The notes under the pieces were generated by a model, which saw nothing but the letters and a program-made list of their open reading frames with translations, had not been told where the DNA came from and did not search any database. Of a stretch of 64,000 nt of DNA, positions 1-9,248 are shown in pieces. Positions within the stretch are counted from its first letter, which is position 1, and each line of letters begins with the position of its first letter. Position numbers and translations under genes: made by a program. This DNA comes from Pontibacter burrus (GTDB lineage: Bacteria; Bacteroidota; Bacteroidia; Cytophagales; Hymenobacteraceae), in NCBI RefSeq assembly GCF_010686685.1, contig NZ_JAAGWD010000001.1, positions 620,001 through 684,000 on the forward strand. The letters run 5' to 3'.

Positions 1-329
1 TTGTTATAGTGCAGCAAAAGTTCGCCATCGTGCAGCGGTTCTTTTTCGGGTTGGTACCGTACCAGTTGCGCCACCTGCTGCGAGTCGAGTTTTAACACTG
101 CATACCCGCGGCTTGGGAGCTCATGCAAGTCCGGTGTCTGGCTGATGGCGTAGCTCAGGCGCATGTAATCGCCCTGCATCAGCGAACGCGGATCAACTGG
201 GGCGAGTTTCAGCAATACCAGTTCCCCGTTTTCCAGGGTATCTTCTTTCTGCATCACCGACCAGTTAAAAAGTGCCACCACTACCACCAGGTTTAACAGG
301 ATGATGATGGGCTTCAGGTTACGCTTCAT
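1..329 (-). CDS. GDYXXLXP family protein (3' part lies outside the window)
   Basis: The minus-strand reading frame is open from the ATG at 329 to the window edge, so only about 109 N-terminal residues are seen. It begins with MKRNLKPIIILLNLVVVVAL, one membrane-anchoring helix, and carries the sequence GDYMRLSYAI near residue 52, which matches the GDYXXLXP motif that names this family. Its start overlaps the end of the DUF4401 gene by 11 nt, so the two are probably translationally coupled. Family knowledge: GDYXXLXP proteins are regularly encoded with DUF4401 and DUF2157 membrane proteins, but no biochemical role is established. The most likely picture is a small membrane-anchored extracytoplasmic partner of that complex, which is inference. 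Confidence 0.85.
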   Translation of the reverse strand, partial: MKRNLKPIIILLNLVVVVALFNWSVMQKEDTLENGELVLLKLAPVDPRSLMQGDYMRLSYAISQTPDLHELPSRGYAVLKLDSQQVAQLVRYQPEKEPLHDGELLLHYN

Positions 330-1395
330 GGCTTCGGATATAACGGTTTAGCAAGTATAAGGCTCCTAGAAACAGGCAGCCGGTAAGCACCAGAATGCCC
401 GATTTTGCCAGCAGCGTGAGTTGCAGGTTATAGTAATACAGCACAATAAAGTAGCCCAGCGCCAGCAGGCCAACTATAAAACTGGTTCGGTGACCGATGT
501 AAAAACTGGCTAAAACGATAAGCAGGGCTCCGGCTATGCCGGGGGTAAGTATAGTTGGAGCCAGCATAAGGCACAGGCAGGCATAAACTATAGTTTGCGT
601 TTTAGGGTGTGTTACCCCGGCGTCCTGCATTACGCGGCGCAGTACTAAAAGCAGCGCCACAACTATGAGCAACGTGGATAGCCAGGTGTAACGAATTGCT
701 TCATTTTCAAAATTCTGGTGCGATAAAAGGATGAGCACACCAATCAAGGTAAACACTGCACCCATGCGGAGCGATCCGTATAGTTTGTTCAACTTAGTAT
801 TTGCTGCAATCAGCCTTGCCTCGTTCAGGCTCAGGAATGTAAGAGCGGCTACGGCTAAGCCGGTAACTGCATGCACTAGCTCCGGGAGATTTAAATTATA
901 TGGTAAGCTTATCAGGCTGCCGCCCAGCACCAGCACCGACAGAAAAACCAGCACCGCACCCTCTGAGATAACTATAAAGGCAACTGCCACTGCAGCTAAG
1001 GTCAGTGCCAGCGCAAGATCGCTACCCAACTCCGATACACCCATCCCGAAAAGCAGGTAACCGGCAATATTCAGCGATATACTTACAGCACTCAGCAGCA
1101 AGTCGGTTCGCAGTCGGTTTAAAACCTCGGACCCAACTATAAAGCAGCCGCCAAAAATAAGCAGGGCAATGTTGGAGTTGTACAGGCCGGTAGCAAACAG
1201 GAAGCCCATAAAAAAGAGCGTAGCCAGGAAGCCGCCGAAGATCGTAAGCAGCTTTATGGGCAGGTTGGTGTAGAACGATGAACTATGCTGTACTTCGGCT
1301 TCAATTGCTGTGGCATTATAGGTAAAGCTGTCGCCTTCTTCCTGCGCTATAGTTTGCAGTACGCGCTGCAGTTTATCGTTACTGAACTGTGCCAT
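319..1395 (-). CDS. DUF4401 multi-spanning membrane protein
   Basis: A 358-residue protein made almost entirely of hydrophobic helices (about ten predicted by eye) after a polar N-terminus of roughly 45 residues. The arrangement and its place between a DUF2157 gene and a GDYXXLXP gene identify it as a DUF4401 protein. It overlaps DUF2157 upstream by 17 nt and the GDYXXLXP gene downstream by 11 nt, which indicates one transcript and coupled translation. Function is unknown; the three products presumably form one inner-membrane assembly. The gene contains several TATAGTT or CTATAG words, like the rest of the chromosome, so there is no sign of recent acquisition. Confidence 0.85.
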   Translation of the reverse strand: MAQFSNDKLQRVLQTIAQEEGDSFTYNATAIEAEVQHSSSFYTNLPIKLLTIFGGFLATLFFMGFLFATGLYNSNIALLIFGGCFIVGSEVLNRLRTDLLLSAVSISLNIAGYLLFGMGVSELGSDLALALTLAAVAVAFIVISEGAVLVFLSVLVLGGSLISLPYNLNLPELVHAVTGLAVAALTFLSLNEARLIAANTKLNKLYGSLRMGAVFTLIGVLILLSHQNFENEAIRYTWLSTLLIVVALLLVLRRVMQDAGVTHPKTQTIVYACLCLMLAPTILTPGIAGALLIVLASFYIGHRTSFIVGLLALGYFIVLYYYNLQLTLLAKSGILVLTGCLFLGALYLLNRYIRSHEA

Positions 1396-2347
1396 GCCAC
1401 TTGCGGTTAATGTGGATGATATTGCGGATAAGCAGCGTGATGCTTCCGATCACAAACAGGCTGGCAACCAGGAATATGACCATCGGGTCGGAGCCTGCCA
1501 GCCTTACAATGCCGGCGGCCACTACTATAATAATACTGAACGGGATTACGCTGAGGTAGAACAGGTCTCTAGTGCGCAGCCCGTGCCAGATGCCAGCCGA
1601 ATATGTAACCGCAGCCAGCATAAAAAATAGACCATGATCTACCCCGAAGTTGTCGTACATTGCTACCACCATGCTCATGGTTATCGGCACAATGGCAGCC
1701 AGCGCCGTTATTCTTGGGAGCCATTTGTGCGTGCCTCGTATTATTTTGCGCCACGCCAGCACTTCCCAAACTATAGTTGCCACCGCATTTATCCCGAAAA
1801 GTATATTCACCACATAGTTGAACGGCATGCCGGTAACCACCTGGGTGTTGTATAGTATAAACGTGGTGTTGATGAGCGCCAGCAGGATAAGCCACAACGG
1901 CTGAAACCTCGAAAAAACGACCCACAGCACCACACTCATCGTCCAGCCCAGGAAAAAATCGTAGGCATTAGCACCGGTCTGGTAAATCTGCCCGAAAACG
2001 GCAAACATAACTCCGGTAAGCATAACACTGGCCGTAAGCAGTACATTTTTTACTGTTTTGCTCCGGTTACTGAAAACAGCTGCCAATGTAACTATAAGCA
2101 ACAGCGCCTGCAGCAGCCCCAACTTCAGGAACTTGTGCATATCGGCCCAGTTGTAGGCAAAAAAGAACATCACGCCGGCAACTATAAAACTGCCGCCCAA
2201 ACCCAGTAAAAACAACTGCAGAAACTTTATCCAGTCTTTGGTGCCGGCATACACTTTTTCTTTCCGGAGCCAGACAGCGATGCTTTCCCCGCGCCAGTTG
2301 CTGTGCCGGGCAATGGTGTAAACAAGATCGCGGGTGATTTTGAGCAT
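1379..2347 (-). CDS. DUF2157 membrane protein
   Basis: A 322-residue protein with a cytoplasmic N-terminal segment of about 45 residues (including HSNWRGESIAVWLRKEKVYA) followed by eight to ten membrane helices. This short soluble head followed by a polytopic region is the DUF2157 pattern. It is the first gene of the DUF2157-DUF4401-GDYXXLXP operon, whose genes overlap each other. The upstream spacer of about 275 nt contains the terminator of the DUF2911 gene, so the operon probably has its own promoter between 2348 and 2560, although no clear TAnnTTTG box was picked out. Function is unknown. Confidence 0.85.
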   Translation of the reverse strand: MLKITRDLVYTIARHSNWRGESIAVWLRKEKVYAGTKDWIKFLQLFLLGLGGSFIVAGVMFFFAYNWADMHKFLKLGLLQALLLIVTLAAVFSNRSKTVKNVLLTASVMLTGVMFAVFGQIYQTGANAYDFFLGWTMSVVLWVVFSRFQPLWLILLALINTTFILYNTQVVTGMPFNYVVNILFGINAVATIVWEVLAWRKIIRGTHKWLPRITALAAIVPITMSMVVAMYDNFGVDHGLFFMLAAVTYSAGIWHGLRTRDLFYLSVIPFSIIIVVAAGIVRLAGSDPMVIFLVASLFVIGSITLLIRNIIHINRKWHGTVQ

Positions 2348-2567
2348 GTATGTTAAATTGTTAAACTATAGTAATTTACGAAATCAGCTATAACCTATCC
2401 ATTTCTCACCTCTAGAGCTTTTGCAGCACTTTGGTAAGCCGCCTTTGTTTGGCATCCTGTGTTATCTGAATTCAACCAGGGTTTGCTGGGTCAGACTACT
2501 TCACATAATGAATATAGTTTTCAATATAGTAAAATGCCTATACAAACTTGCTTCCGGACAATAAATA

Positions 2568-2600
2568 AAGCGGGAGCTGCCTGCTGGCAACTCCCGCTTT
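2568..2600 (-). terminator. Rho-independent terminator of the DUF2911 gene
   Basis: Stem AAGCGGGAG..CTCCCGCTT with the inner pairs TGCC/GGCA around a short loop. It lies 23 nt beyond the DUF2911 stop codon. On the minus strand the stem is followed by TTATTTATT. Confidence 0.75.
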
Positions 2601-2622
2601 ATAGTTTATAGTTGTAATTCGC

Positions 2623-3147
2623 TTATTTTTTAGCTGTAGTAATTTTTACAGGTACTTCCATATTTTCCCAGCTCAGCACCAGGCCCTGGTTATTCACGTC
2701 ATATTTCAGGCGCTCGTTCATGCTGCTGGCTTTGCGTGGCGTAACCGTTACGCGCAGGGCATCCTGGCCTTCGTCGTACTGCGTGCCCCATTGCTTGGCT
2801 GTTTTGTTAAAGATCACGGTCCATTTATCTTCAGCAGGTATGGTGTAGAAACTATAGGTTCCGGCTGCCAGCGGCTTGCCTTCTACCATCACATCCTTGT
2901 CAAAAGTTACTGTAGTAGCCTCGTTGGCTCCTGAGCGCCATACTTTGCCATAAGGCACCAGTTCGCCCCAGATGGTGCGGCCTTTTACCGATGGGCTGCT
3001 ATAGTTTACAGTTACGGTGGCATCACCTACTTTACCGGTTGCTGTAGTAGCTGGGCTTGCTTTTGGCTTCTGGTCCTGGGCCATCGCCGCTGTAGAAAAT
3101 ACAAGGGCCAGCATCATCATAAGGCTGAAAATACGCGTGTTCTTCAT
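2623..3147 (-). CDS. Secreted DUF2911 domain protein
   Basis: 174 residues. The first 23 form a signal peptide (MKNTRIFSLMMMLALVFSTA, then AMA-Q cleavage site). The mature part carries the hallmark YGKVWRSGANEATTVTF segment near residues 67-83, which is the conserved core of DUF2911, a family common in Bacteroidota. It is monocistronic: a terminator follows, and the upstream hydrolase gene is 160 nt away. It is probably a periplasmic or outer-membrane-associated beta-sandwich protein; no enzymatic role is known for the family. Confidence 0.88.
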   Translation of the reverse strand: MKNTRIFSLMMMLALVFSTAAMAQDQKPKASPATTATGKVGDATVTVNYSSPSVKGRTIWGELVPYGKVWRSGANEATTVTFDKDVMVEGKPLAAGTYSFYTIPAEDKWTVIFNKTAKQWGTQYDEGQDALRVTVTPRKASSMNERLKYDVNNQGLVLSWENMEVPVKITTAKK

Positions 3148-3309
3148 ATTGTTTTACTTAAAGTGAAAATGGATAATGATTTTTTACAACAAAATATTAC
3201 TACGCATTTAACGCCAAAGAGATATTCCAGCGTATAAAATTGCTGAACTATAGTTTGTATCATGCTTCATTTTCAAGTACAGATAATGGTTATGGAAGGT
3301 AAGCGCGGG

Positions 3310-4548
3310 CTATTTTGCCTTTTTTAACTGGCTGATCTTTTCCAGGTTATTGCGGCTGTTTTTGAGCGTAGAAGCATCGTTGGCGGCAGTAGCAAGCTCA
3401 ATGGCTTTGTTAAACTGCTGTTCTGCCTGTTTCAGTTTTCCCTGTTGCATTAACGCTTCGCCGTAACTATCGAAAGCATTGGCAGACCCAGCATACTGGA
3501 TGGTATTGTACTTGAATATCAGCGTTGCCACCACCATGCTTTGCGGGTTGCCGAGCTGCTTGTAGGCAATGGTGTTTATAGTTTGCTCACCAAAACCAGT
3601 GCTTTTCAGGGCATCAAAAACAAGCGCTTCGGCCTGCTTTTCTTTTCGCTTGCCAAGTAAAACCGAAGCCTGGTTCAGTTTTTCGCCCAGCACTGTCATT
3701 TTTGCTTCATGTTCCTGGCGTGCCTTTTGTTTGTTAGCTGCCTGCACTACCTGGTTTATGGCATTAATAACCAGTTCCGGCTCTTCCCTATGGATGTTAT
3801 GCCCGCTGTTAGCCGTTACGAGATGGGCGCCGCTGGTAAACTGGCCAAAGAACTCGTTGTGTAGCTTCCGCCATACTTCCACGCCTTGTGGCTCGTGTAA
3901 AAACATTTCAGGGTTTGGTCTGTGCTGTACCGAAGTGAGTACCACAGCAGGTACCTGCGGTAATTTTCCAAAATCAGGCAGTGCGGCTTTATCGAAAAGC
4001 TGGTTGATCAGGTCGTTTTCCTTTTTGAACTTAGGGGGCATAAAACTGTTTTGCAGCTCCACATCTTTCAGGGCTTTGGCATGATCAACCTTTTTGAGCT
4101 CCTGCATCAGTTTTTCGTGCGCCGGATCGACAAAAACCAAACCTTTTACCTTGTCGGGGTTTAAAGCTGCATAGCCACGAATAATGAAAGCTCCATAAGA
4201 ATGGCCTACTAAAATAAAAGGAGCCTTCAGATTAGCTTTTTCTATAAGAGAGCTCAGGTCCTGTATGGCTGCCTCCAGGGTTTGCGGTTTCGGGTTTGGT
4301 TCCGATTTGCCTGTGCTCGCTCTCGAATACAGCAGTACCTGGTTGGTGTTTACAATTTCGGTAGCCACATTGCCCCAAACCTTATAGTCTGTGCCGAAGC
4401 CGGATTCAAAAATAACAGTATACTCGCCTGTTCCGGCCTGTATCATCTCGAGGGAGTGGTCCCCGACGTTTACCATTTGTGTTTGCTGGGCAGTAGCAAG
4501 GGCCATATTCCCGAAGAAGAACAGCAGCAGTAGAATTCTCTTGATCAT
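3310..4548 (-). CDS. Secreted alpha/beta hydrolase with C-terminal TPR-like region
   Basis: 412 residues beginning with a signal peptide (MIKRILLLLFFFGNMALATA, then QQ). The hydrolase domain spans about residues 25-270: nucleophile elbow GHSYG with Ser117, VFVDPAH strand, and a late SGHNIHREEP segment supplying the catalytic His. After residue 280 the protein becomes charged and helical, and residues 355-400 resemble a tetratricopeptide repeat (ALMQQGKLKQAEQQFNKAI). The substrate cannot be read from the sequence. Its location is periplasmic or cell-surface. It stands alone, divergent from the ABC exporter gene at 4733. Confidence 0.85.
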   Translation of the reverse strand: MIKRILLLLFFFGNMALATAQQTQMVNVGDHSLEMIQAGTGEYTVIFESGFGTDYKVWGNVATEIVNTNQVLLYSRASTGKSEPNPKPQTLEAAIQDLSSLIEKANLKAPFILVGHSYGAFIIRGYAALNPDKVKGLVFVDPAHEKLMQELKKVDHAKALKDVELQNSFMPPKFKKENDLINQLFDKAALPDFGKLPQVPAVVLTSVQHRPNPEMFLHEPQGVEVWRKLHNEFFGQFTSGAHLVTANSGHNIHREEPELVINAINQVVQAANKQKARQEHEAKMTVLGEKLNQASVLLGKRKEKQAEALVFDALKSTGFGEQTINTIAYKQLGNPQSMVVATLIFKYNTIQYAGSANAFDSYGEALMQQGKLKQAEQQFNKAIELATAANDASTLKNSRNNLEKISQLKKAK

Positions 4549-4732
4549 AGTTTTAATTTGTGCGTTGGATGGTAACAGGCTGGAATAAAACTATTGCAGC
4601 AGGCTAATATCTTTCAGATGCTATATTGCAGTAGCAGGTTGCCTGAAAGGAATTAATATTTTGAGATGATGCTGAAATGTACACATCCCGGATGCCTGCG
4701 TAAGTATAAGCCGTTAATTATAGTTGCTTTAC

Positions 4733-6490
4733 ATGCGCGTACTCTGGAACTACCTGCAGCCTCACCGCGGGCTGGTCATACTTTCTCTTGTTCTGGCCGG
4801 AATCAGCCAGGTGCTGGCTTTAGTCGATCCTATTATTTTCGGGGAGATCATCGACAAATATGCCACGCCTCCCTTTACCATGAGCAACGAAGAGCGGGTA
4901 AAAGGTGCTTTATGGCTGATGCTTTTAGCAGTTATAGTTGCATTACTCTCGCGGTTGGCAAAGGCTTTCCAGGAGTATTTTACCAACCTGGTGGTGCAGA
5001 AATTTGGTGTACAGATCTTTAACGATGGCCTGAAACAAACTCTGCGACTCTCGTACCAGGAATACGCCAACCAGAACAGCGGCGAAACGCTTTCTATCTT
5101 GCAACGCGTACGCCGCGACACTGAGCGCTTTATTTCTGCTTTCATCAATATTCTGTTCTCATCTATAGTTGGGGTTGGTTTCCTGGTGTGGTATGCGGTA
5201 ACCAAGCACTGGGCACTAGTGCCTATTTTCGTGATCGGGATTCTGGTTCTGGGTGGGTTAACCAGCTTGCTTAGTGCCAGGATCAAAACCATGCAGCGCT
5301 CCATTAACCGGGCCTCCAACAAAATGTCGGGGGTGATCACAGAGTCGTTGCGCAACATTGAGCTGGTGAAAAGCCTGGGCCTTACCTATCCAGAGATCCG
5401 CCGCCTGCGCGAGCACACCGAGCGTATCTTTTACCTCGAAATGGCCAAAGTAAAGCAGGTGCGCACATTGTCTTTTCTGCAAGGCACAGCGCTCAATTTA
5501 CTCAAGCAATCCATCCTTTTTACGCTGCTATGGCTTATTTTCCGGGATGTGCTGACGACCGGTGAACTGATCTCGATGCAGTTTATTTCGGTAAGTATTT
5601 TCGGGCCACTGCAGGATTTGGGCACCATTATACTTACTTATCGCGAAGCAGAGGCATCGTTGCAAACTTTTGACACGCTGATGAACAAACCGGTAGAAAC
5701 CCGCCCGGAATCTGCCATTGACATCGGGCCGCTACAGCAGCTACGTTTCGAGGATGTAGTATTTCACCATAGAGGAGCAAAACAAAATGCGCTGGATGGA
5801 ATTTCTTTTGAGGCAAACTCCGGCGATACGATTGCGTTTGTAGGGCCGTCGGGTTCGGGGAAATCTACACTGGTAAAATTGCTGGTTGGCTTGTATAAGC
5901 CTGTGAGCGGCGAAGTATACTATAACAACTACCCAACCCACGAGATCTGGCTGAACGAAGCGCGCCGGCAACTGGGCTTTGTAACCCAGGAAACCAACCT
6001 GTTTTCAGGAACTATAAAAGAGAACCTGCAATATGTAAAGTCCGATGCTACCGACGAGGAGGTGATTGCCGCCATGCAAAAAGCATCGTGTACCAACCTG
6101 CTGGCCCGTTCCGAAAAAGGAATCTACACTCAAATTGGAGAAGGAGGCCTGAAAATGTCGGGTGGCGAAAAACAGCGACTTTCGATTGCCCGTGCCCTGA
6201 TCCGCACCCCGCGCCTGCTCATCTTCGACGAAGCCACTTCTGCCCTGGACTCGCTAACCGAAGAAGAGATTACAAGGACCGTTCGGGAAATATCAGAAAC
6301 AAGAGAACAGATTACGATCCTAATTGCTCACCGCCTGTCAACCATCATGCACGCCGATACCATCTTTGTGCTGGAAAGGGGCAAAATTGTAGAACAAGGC
6401 ACGCACGCCGAACTGTTGGAGCAAAAAGGCTTGTACTATGCCATGTGGCGCCAGCAGATTGGGGAACGCAAGGTAGAACTGATCCGGTAA
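4733..6490 (+). CDS. ABC transporter, fused permease and ATPase (exporter type)
   Basis: About 585 residues. Residues 1-310 form the six-helix ABC transmembrane domain. The C-terminal nucleotide-binding domain shows Walker A GPSGSGKST at about residue 371, Q-loop (FVTQETNLFSG), signature SGGEKQR, Walker B LLIFDEATSALD and the switch His (IAHRLS). It is a half-transporter that would work as a homodimer or with an unlinked partner, exporting a lipid, drug or peptide; the substrate is unknown. The ATG at 4733 was chosen over an in-frame TTG nine bases earlier because the protein then starts MRVLWNYLQPHRG, normal for the family. The next gene follows after about 50 nt and may be partly co-transcribed. 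Confidence 0.93.
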   Translation: MRVLWNYLQPHRGLVILSLVLAGISQVLALVDPIIFGEIIDKYATPPFTMSNEERVKGALWLMLLAVIVALLSRLAKAFQEYFTNLVVQKFGVQIFNDGLKQTLRLSYQEYANQNSGETLSILQRVRRDTERFISAFINILFSSIVGVGFLVWYAVTKHWALVPIFVIGILVLGGLTSLLSARIKTMQRSINRASNKMSGVITESLRNIELVKSLGLTYPEIRRLREHTERIFYLEMAKVKQVRTLSFLQGTALNLLKQSILFTLLWLIFRDVLTTGELISMQFISVSIFGPLQDLGTIILTYREAEASLQTFDTLMNKPVETRPESAIDIGPLQQLRFEDVVFHHRGAKQNALDGISFEANSGDTIAFVGPSGSGKSTLVKLLVGLYKPVSGEVYYNNYPTHEIWLNEARRQLGFVTQETNLFSGTIKENLQYVKSDATDEEVIAAMQKASCTNLLARSEKGIYTQIGEGGLKMSGGEKQRLSIARALIRTPRLLIFDEATSALDSLTEEEITRTVREISETREQITILIAHRLSTIMHADTIFVLERGKIVEQGTHAELLEQKGLYYAMWRQQIGERKVELIR

Positions 6491-6495
6491 AACCG

Positions 6496-6503
6496 TACTT
6501 TTG
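6496..6503 (+). promoter_or_regulatory. Bacteroidota -7 element (TACTTTTG)
   Basis: TACTTTTG fits the TAnnTTTG consensus of Bacteroidota sigma-A promoters and lies 39 nt before the ATG of the J-domain-like gene. No clear -33 TTTG was recognised at the usual distance, so this is a candidate only. Confidence 0.45.
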
Positions 6504-6541
6504 TAATTCAGACTTATCTTACCTGTTTATACTTGCAGCGC

Positions 6542-7603
6542 ATGCCTGGCACTAACAAACCTGTTCCTAATCTAACACCCCAGATTTCTACTTCGGCAGA
6601 GCGGAAACTGAGCAGGCTGCAACAGGAGTTTAACCAGAAAACAGAGCAGATTGAGCTGCTTAAAAAAGAAATAGCTACCCGGCGTGAAAGTATGGAGCTG
6701 GCGCAAAAACGCATTGAAAAAGAGCTACGCCCCATTATACTACAGCAACTGGAAAGGAGAGTGGAGTTAGCGTACCTGCTGGACGATGCTTTCCATCTGC
6801 CTGTTTTCAGTATCCGGGAGAAGTTGAAGATATCAGCTCTGATCGAGAACATCACATTTGATTTGATCTCCAGCTACGAGCGCCGCGATATGATAGCGCT
6901 GCACGACCGGTACGCCGAATATACCTATGCCGAACGCACGGCTTTTGCTGCAGAAGAAGCGCATGAAACTATAGTTGACGACGAACAAACTATAGCCGAT
7001 GACCTTGAGGACCTGGATGATTTTGAGCGCATACAAGCCCAACAGGAACGTGAGCGGGAGCAGCGCGAACGTGAAAAGCAGAATCGCCAGAAAAACCGCA
7101 AAACCAAAGCGCAACTAGCCAAAGAAGCCAAAGCAAAAGCCGAGCTCAGCAATATCAGCAAAGCCAGCCGCCGCGTGTACACCGAACTGGCGAAGCAACT
7201 ACACCCTGACAAAGAACGGGACGAAACAAAACGCGCCTGGAAAGAGGAAGCCATGAAGCGCGTAACCCAGGCCTACCACCACGACGACTTTTTTGAGCTG
7301 TTACGGTTGCAGATGGAATTTATGCAGGAACAAGGCCAGGCACTAGAAGCCTTACCCGACGAGCAACTAGAATACTACGTCAAGATCCTGACTGACCAGT
7401 TGGATGAGTTAAAGGCTGAGTTCCAAGGCTTGGCAAATGGCCCTGACGCCGGTTTTTACACCCGTTTTTGTGGTTCACCAAAGCAAATGGATCAGAAGTT
7501 TAAATCCGCTAAAGAAGACCTGAACCGGGAGTTGGAGCAGTTGAAGCAAAACCTACGCACACTGCAGGATGACCCGCAAATGATCAGGGCACTTTTAAAG
7601 TAA
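6542..7603 (+). CDS. J-domain-like coiled-coil protein
   Basis: About 353 residues starting MPGTNKPVPN (ATG at 6542; an in-frame TTG nine bases earlier is less likely). Residues 15-75 and 160-205 are highly charged helical, coiled-coil-like segments rich in Glu, Arg, Lys and Gln. Around residue 220 comes a J-domain-like helix pair with the diagnostic HPD tripeptide (AKQLHPDKERDE), followed by a helix containing TQAYHHDDFFELL. A second coiled coil ends the protein. The HPD motif suggests it stimulates an Hsp70 (DnaK). The J domain is internal and preceded by long coiled coils, unlike canonical DnaJ, so the client or role is unknown. The motif ACTATAGTT occurs in frame as Thr-Ile-Val. Confidence 0.75.
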   Translation: MPGTNKPVPNLTPQISTSAERKLSRLQQEFNQKTEQIELLKKEIATRRESMELAQKRIEKELRPIILQQLERRVELAYLLDDAFHLPVFSIREKLKISALIENITFDLISSYERRDMIALHDRYAEYTYAERTAFAAEEAHETIVDDEQTIADDLEDLDDFERIQAQQEREREQREREKQNRQKNRKTKAQLAKEAKAKAELSNISKASRRVYTELAKQLHPDKERDETKRAWKEEAMKRVTQAYHHDDFFELLRLQMEFMQEQGQALEALPDEQLEYYVKILTDQLDELKAEFQGLANGPDAGFYTRFCGSPKQMDQKFKSAKEDLNRELEQLKQNLRTLQDDPQMIRALLK

Positions 7604-7750
7604 ATGAGTTCGGAATAGCGCTGGTACGAACGCAGCAGGTGTTATTTTGGTAATCCAGGCTAAACCATAGTTCAACTATAGCTTTTAAAAACTGGTCCAA
7701 CTATAGCAGACTTTACTAACTATAGTTGGGCCGGTTTGTGTTTCAGGTAT

Positions 7751-8986
7751 TTATCTTATTGCTTTGATCAACAGTTTATCACTATAAAAATACAGGTTGT
7801 CCTGGTCCAGGTCTAGCAGTTGCGGGTTTGTTCCTGGCATGTAATATAGTTTCCAACTTACGCCTCCATCATCTGTCTGCATATACCCGCCTTTTGTAGT
7901 AACAGCCACACCAACATTATCAGACCAGAAACGGACAGCGCTGATGAGTTCATCATAATCCAGTTCAGGTTTTGCTACAGGAAACCAGGATGCGCCTCCA
8001 TTTGTGGTTTTATAAATACCGGGCTCATCACTTTTTAAACCCGGCTGGTTGTAAGCCCAACCCACCTGCTCGCTGATAAACGAAATTGGGGAGCCAGTTT
8101 TAGGTGTGCCGAGGTTTACCAGAAGCGGGCTTTCGGACCAGGTATTACCGCCATCAGTTGTTTTAAGCATCAGCCTGCCGCCCGGCGAAGCCAGGTACAT
8201 GGAGTTGCCGCCACTATAGGCCAGCTTCAGATTGCTAACTATAGCACTTGAGCTTTCATAGGCCTTGGTCCATTTCTGGCCACCATCGTTTGTGGTGTAA
8301 ATAGCACCGCTGCCGGTATTAAGGTCTATCGTTGTCACAACCACTTTCTCCAGCGACAAAAAGAAAAGGTCGTTTATGATATGGTCAGGCAGGGTCGTGA
8401 TTTCTTTCCAGGTTTCGCCGCCATTTTGTGTTATAGCCATTTGTTTGGCACCGCCCAACAGCACCCAGATATGGCTCGCATCGTAGGCTTTAAAAGGAAC
8501 ATTTGGCGACACATGAACGCTTTCGTAGATGCTCTGCCAGTTAGTGCTGCCATCCGTAGAGCGGTAAACTATACCATCGCCGCCGTACTTCAGAACGTTG
8601 CCGCCTCCCAGGAAATCCACCTTCATTAAATGGCTGAGTGGTAAATCCTTCGTTGTTACATTCGCATCTATCACCTTTATATATTTACGCAGGCTTATAT
8701 CTGGATCAGGAAACTTAACCACTGCAGTGCCACTAAATGCGCCTGAAGGCACCTGTACTTCCAGTTCGCTTTCGGTTTTGCTAACTATAGTTAAGGGCCG
8801 ATTATTTAAAAGTACTTCGGTAGCCGCATCCAGGTCTTTGCCTTTCAGAACTATAGTTGCAGGGGGCGTTACTTCAATGGCTTTGGTATTTTCCAGGCTT
8901 GGGTTGATGTTGCCTGGGCTAATTTTGTCGTCCTCGCAGGAAGCCAGTAAAAAGAATACGGCAAGAAAGTAAAAAGCTTTTTTCAT
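7751..8986 (-). CDS. Lipoprotein with IPT/TIG domain and BNR/Ycf48-like beta-propeller
   Basis: 411 residues. The N-terminus MKKAFYFLAVFFLLASC is a lipoprotein signal with Cys17 as the lipidated residue. Residues 35-105 resemble an IPT/TIG immunoglobulin-like domain (ATIVLKGKDLDAATEVLLNN). The rest contains repeated BNR/Ycf48-type motifs (TTNDGGQKWT, TTDGGNTWSE, TTNGGASWFP, TDDGGVSWKL), which build a beta-propeller. Such proteins are cell-surface or periplasmic and often bind glycans or act as assembly factors; the ligand here is unknown. It converges with the J-domain-like gene; the 150-nt spacer holds three CTATAG words but no clear hairpin terminator. Confidence 0.8.
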   Translation of the reverse strand: MKKAFYFLAVFFLLASCEDDKISPGNINPSLENTKAIEVTPPATIVLKGKDLDAATEVLLNNRPLTIVSKTESELEVQVPSGAFSGTAVVKFPDPDISLRKYIKVIDANVTTKDLPLSHLMKVDFLGGGNVLKYGGDGIVYRSTDGSTNWQSIYESVHVSPNVPFKAYDASHIWVLLGGAKQMAITQNGGETWKEITTLPDHIINDLFFLSLEKVVVTTIDLNTGSGAIYTTNDGGQKWTKAYESSSAIVSNLKLAYSGGNSMYLASPGGRLMLKTTDGGNTWSESPLLVNLGTPKTGSPISFISEQVGWAYNQPGLKSDEPGIYKTTNGGASWFPVAKPELDYDELISAVRFWSDNVGVAVTTKGGYMQTDDGGVSWKLYYMPGTNPQLLDLDQDNLYFYSDKLLIKAIR

Positions 8987-9248
8987 ATAGGTTCTGAAAT
9001 AGGGTTATGAAGAGCAGGCAACTATAGTTACATCTGCAAAGGTATTGCTCTGAGTTTAATAATAATAATACCAGCTTTTATATAACATATGCTATATGCA
9101 GGAAAATCTATTCTATAGTTTAAAAAGAGCTTGTACAGTCACATTCCGTTGCGTTGCCCTGCAGGAGCACTTGTATTGTTCAGATTTTCTTTAGCCTCGT
9201 ATAGTTAAGTTGTATTTCAAATCTTTCTTTAACTAAAAGCTAGAGACT

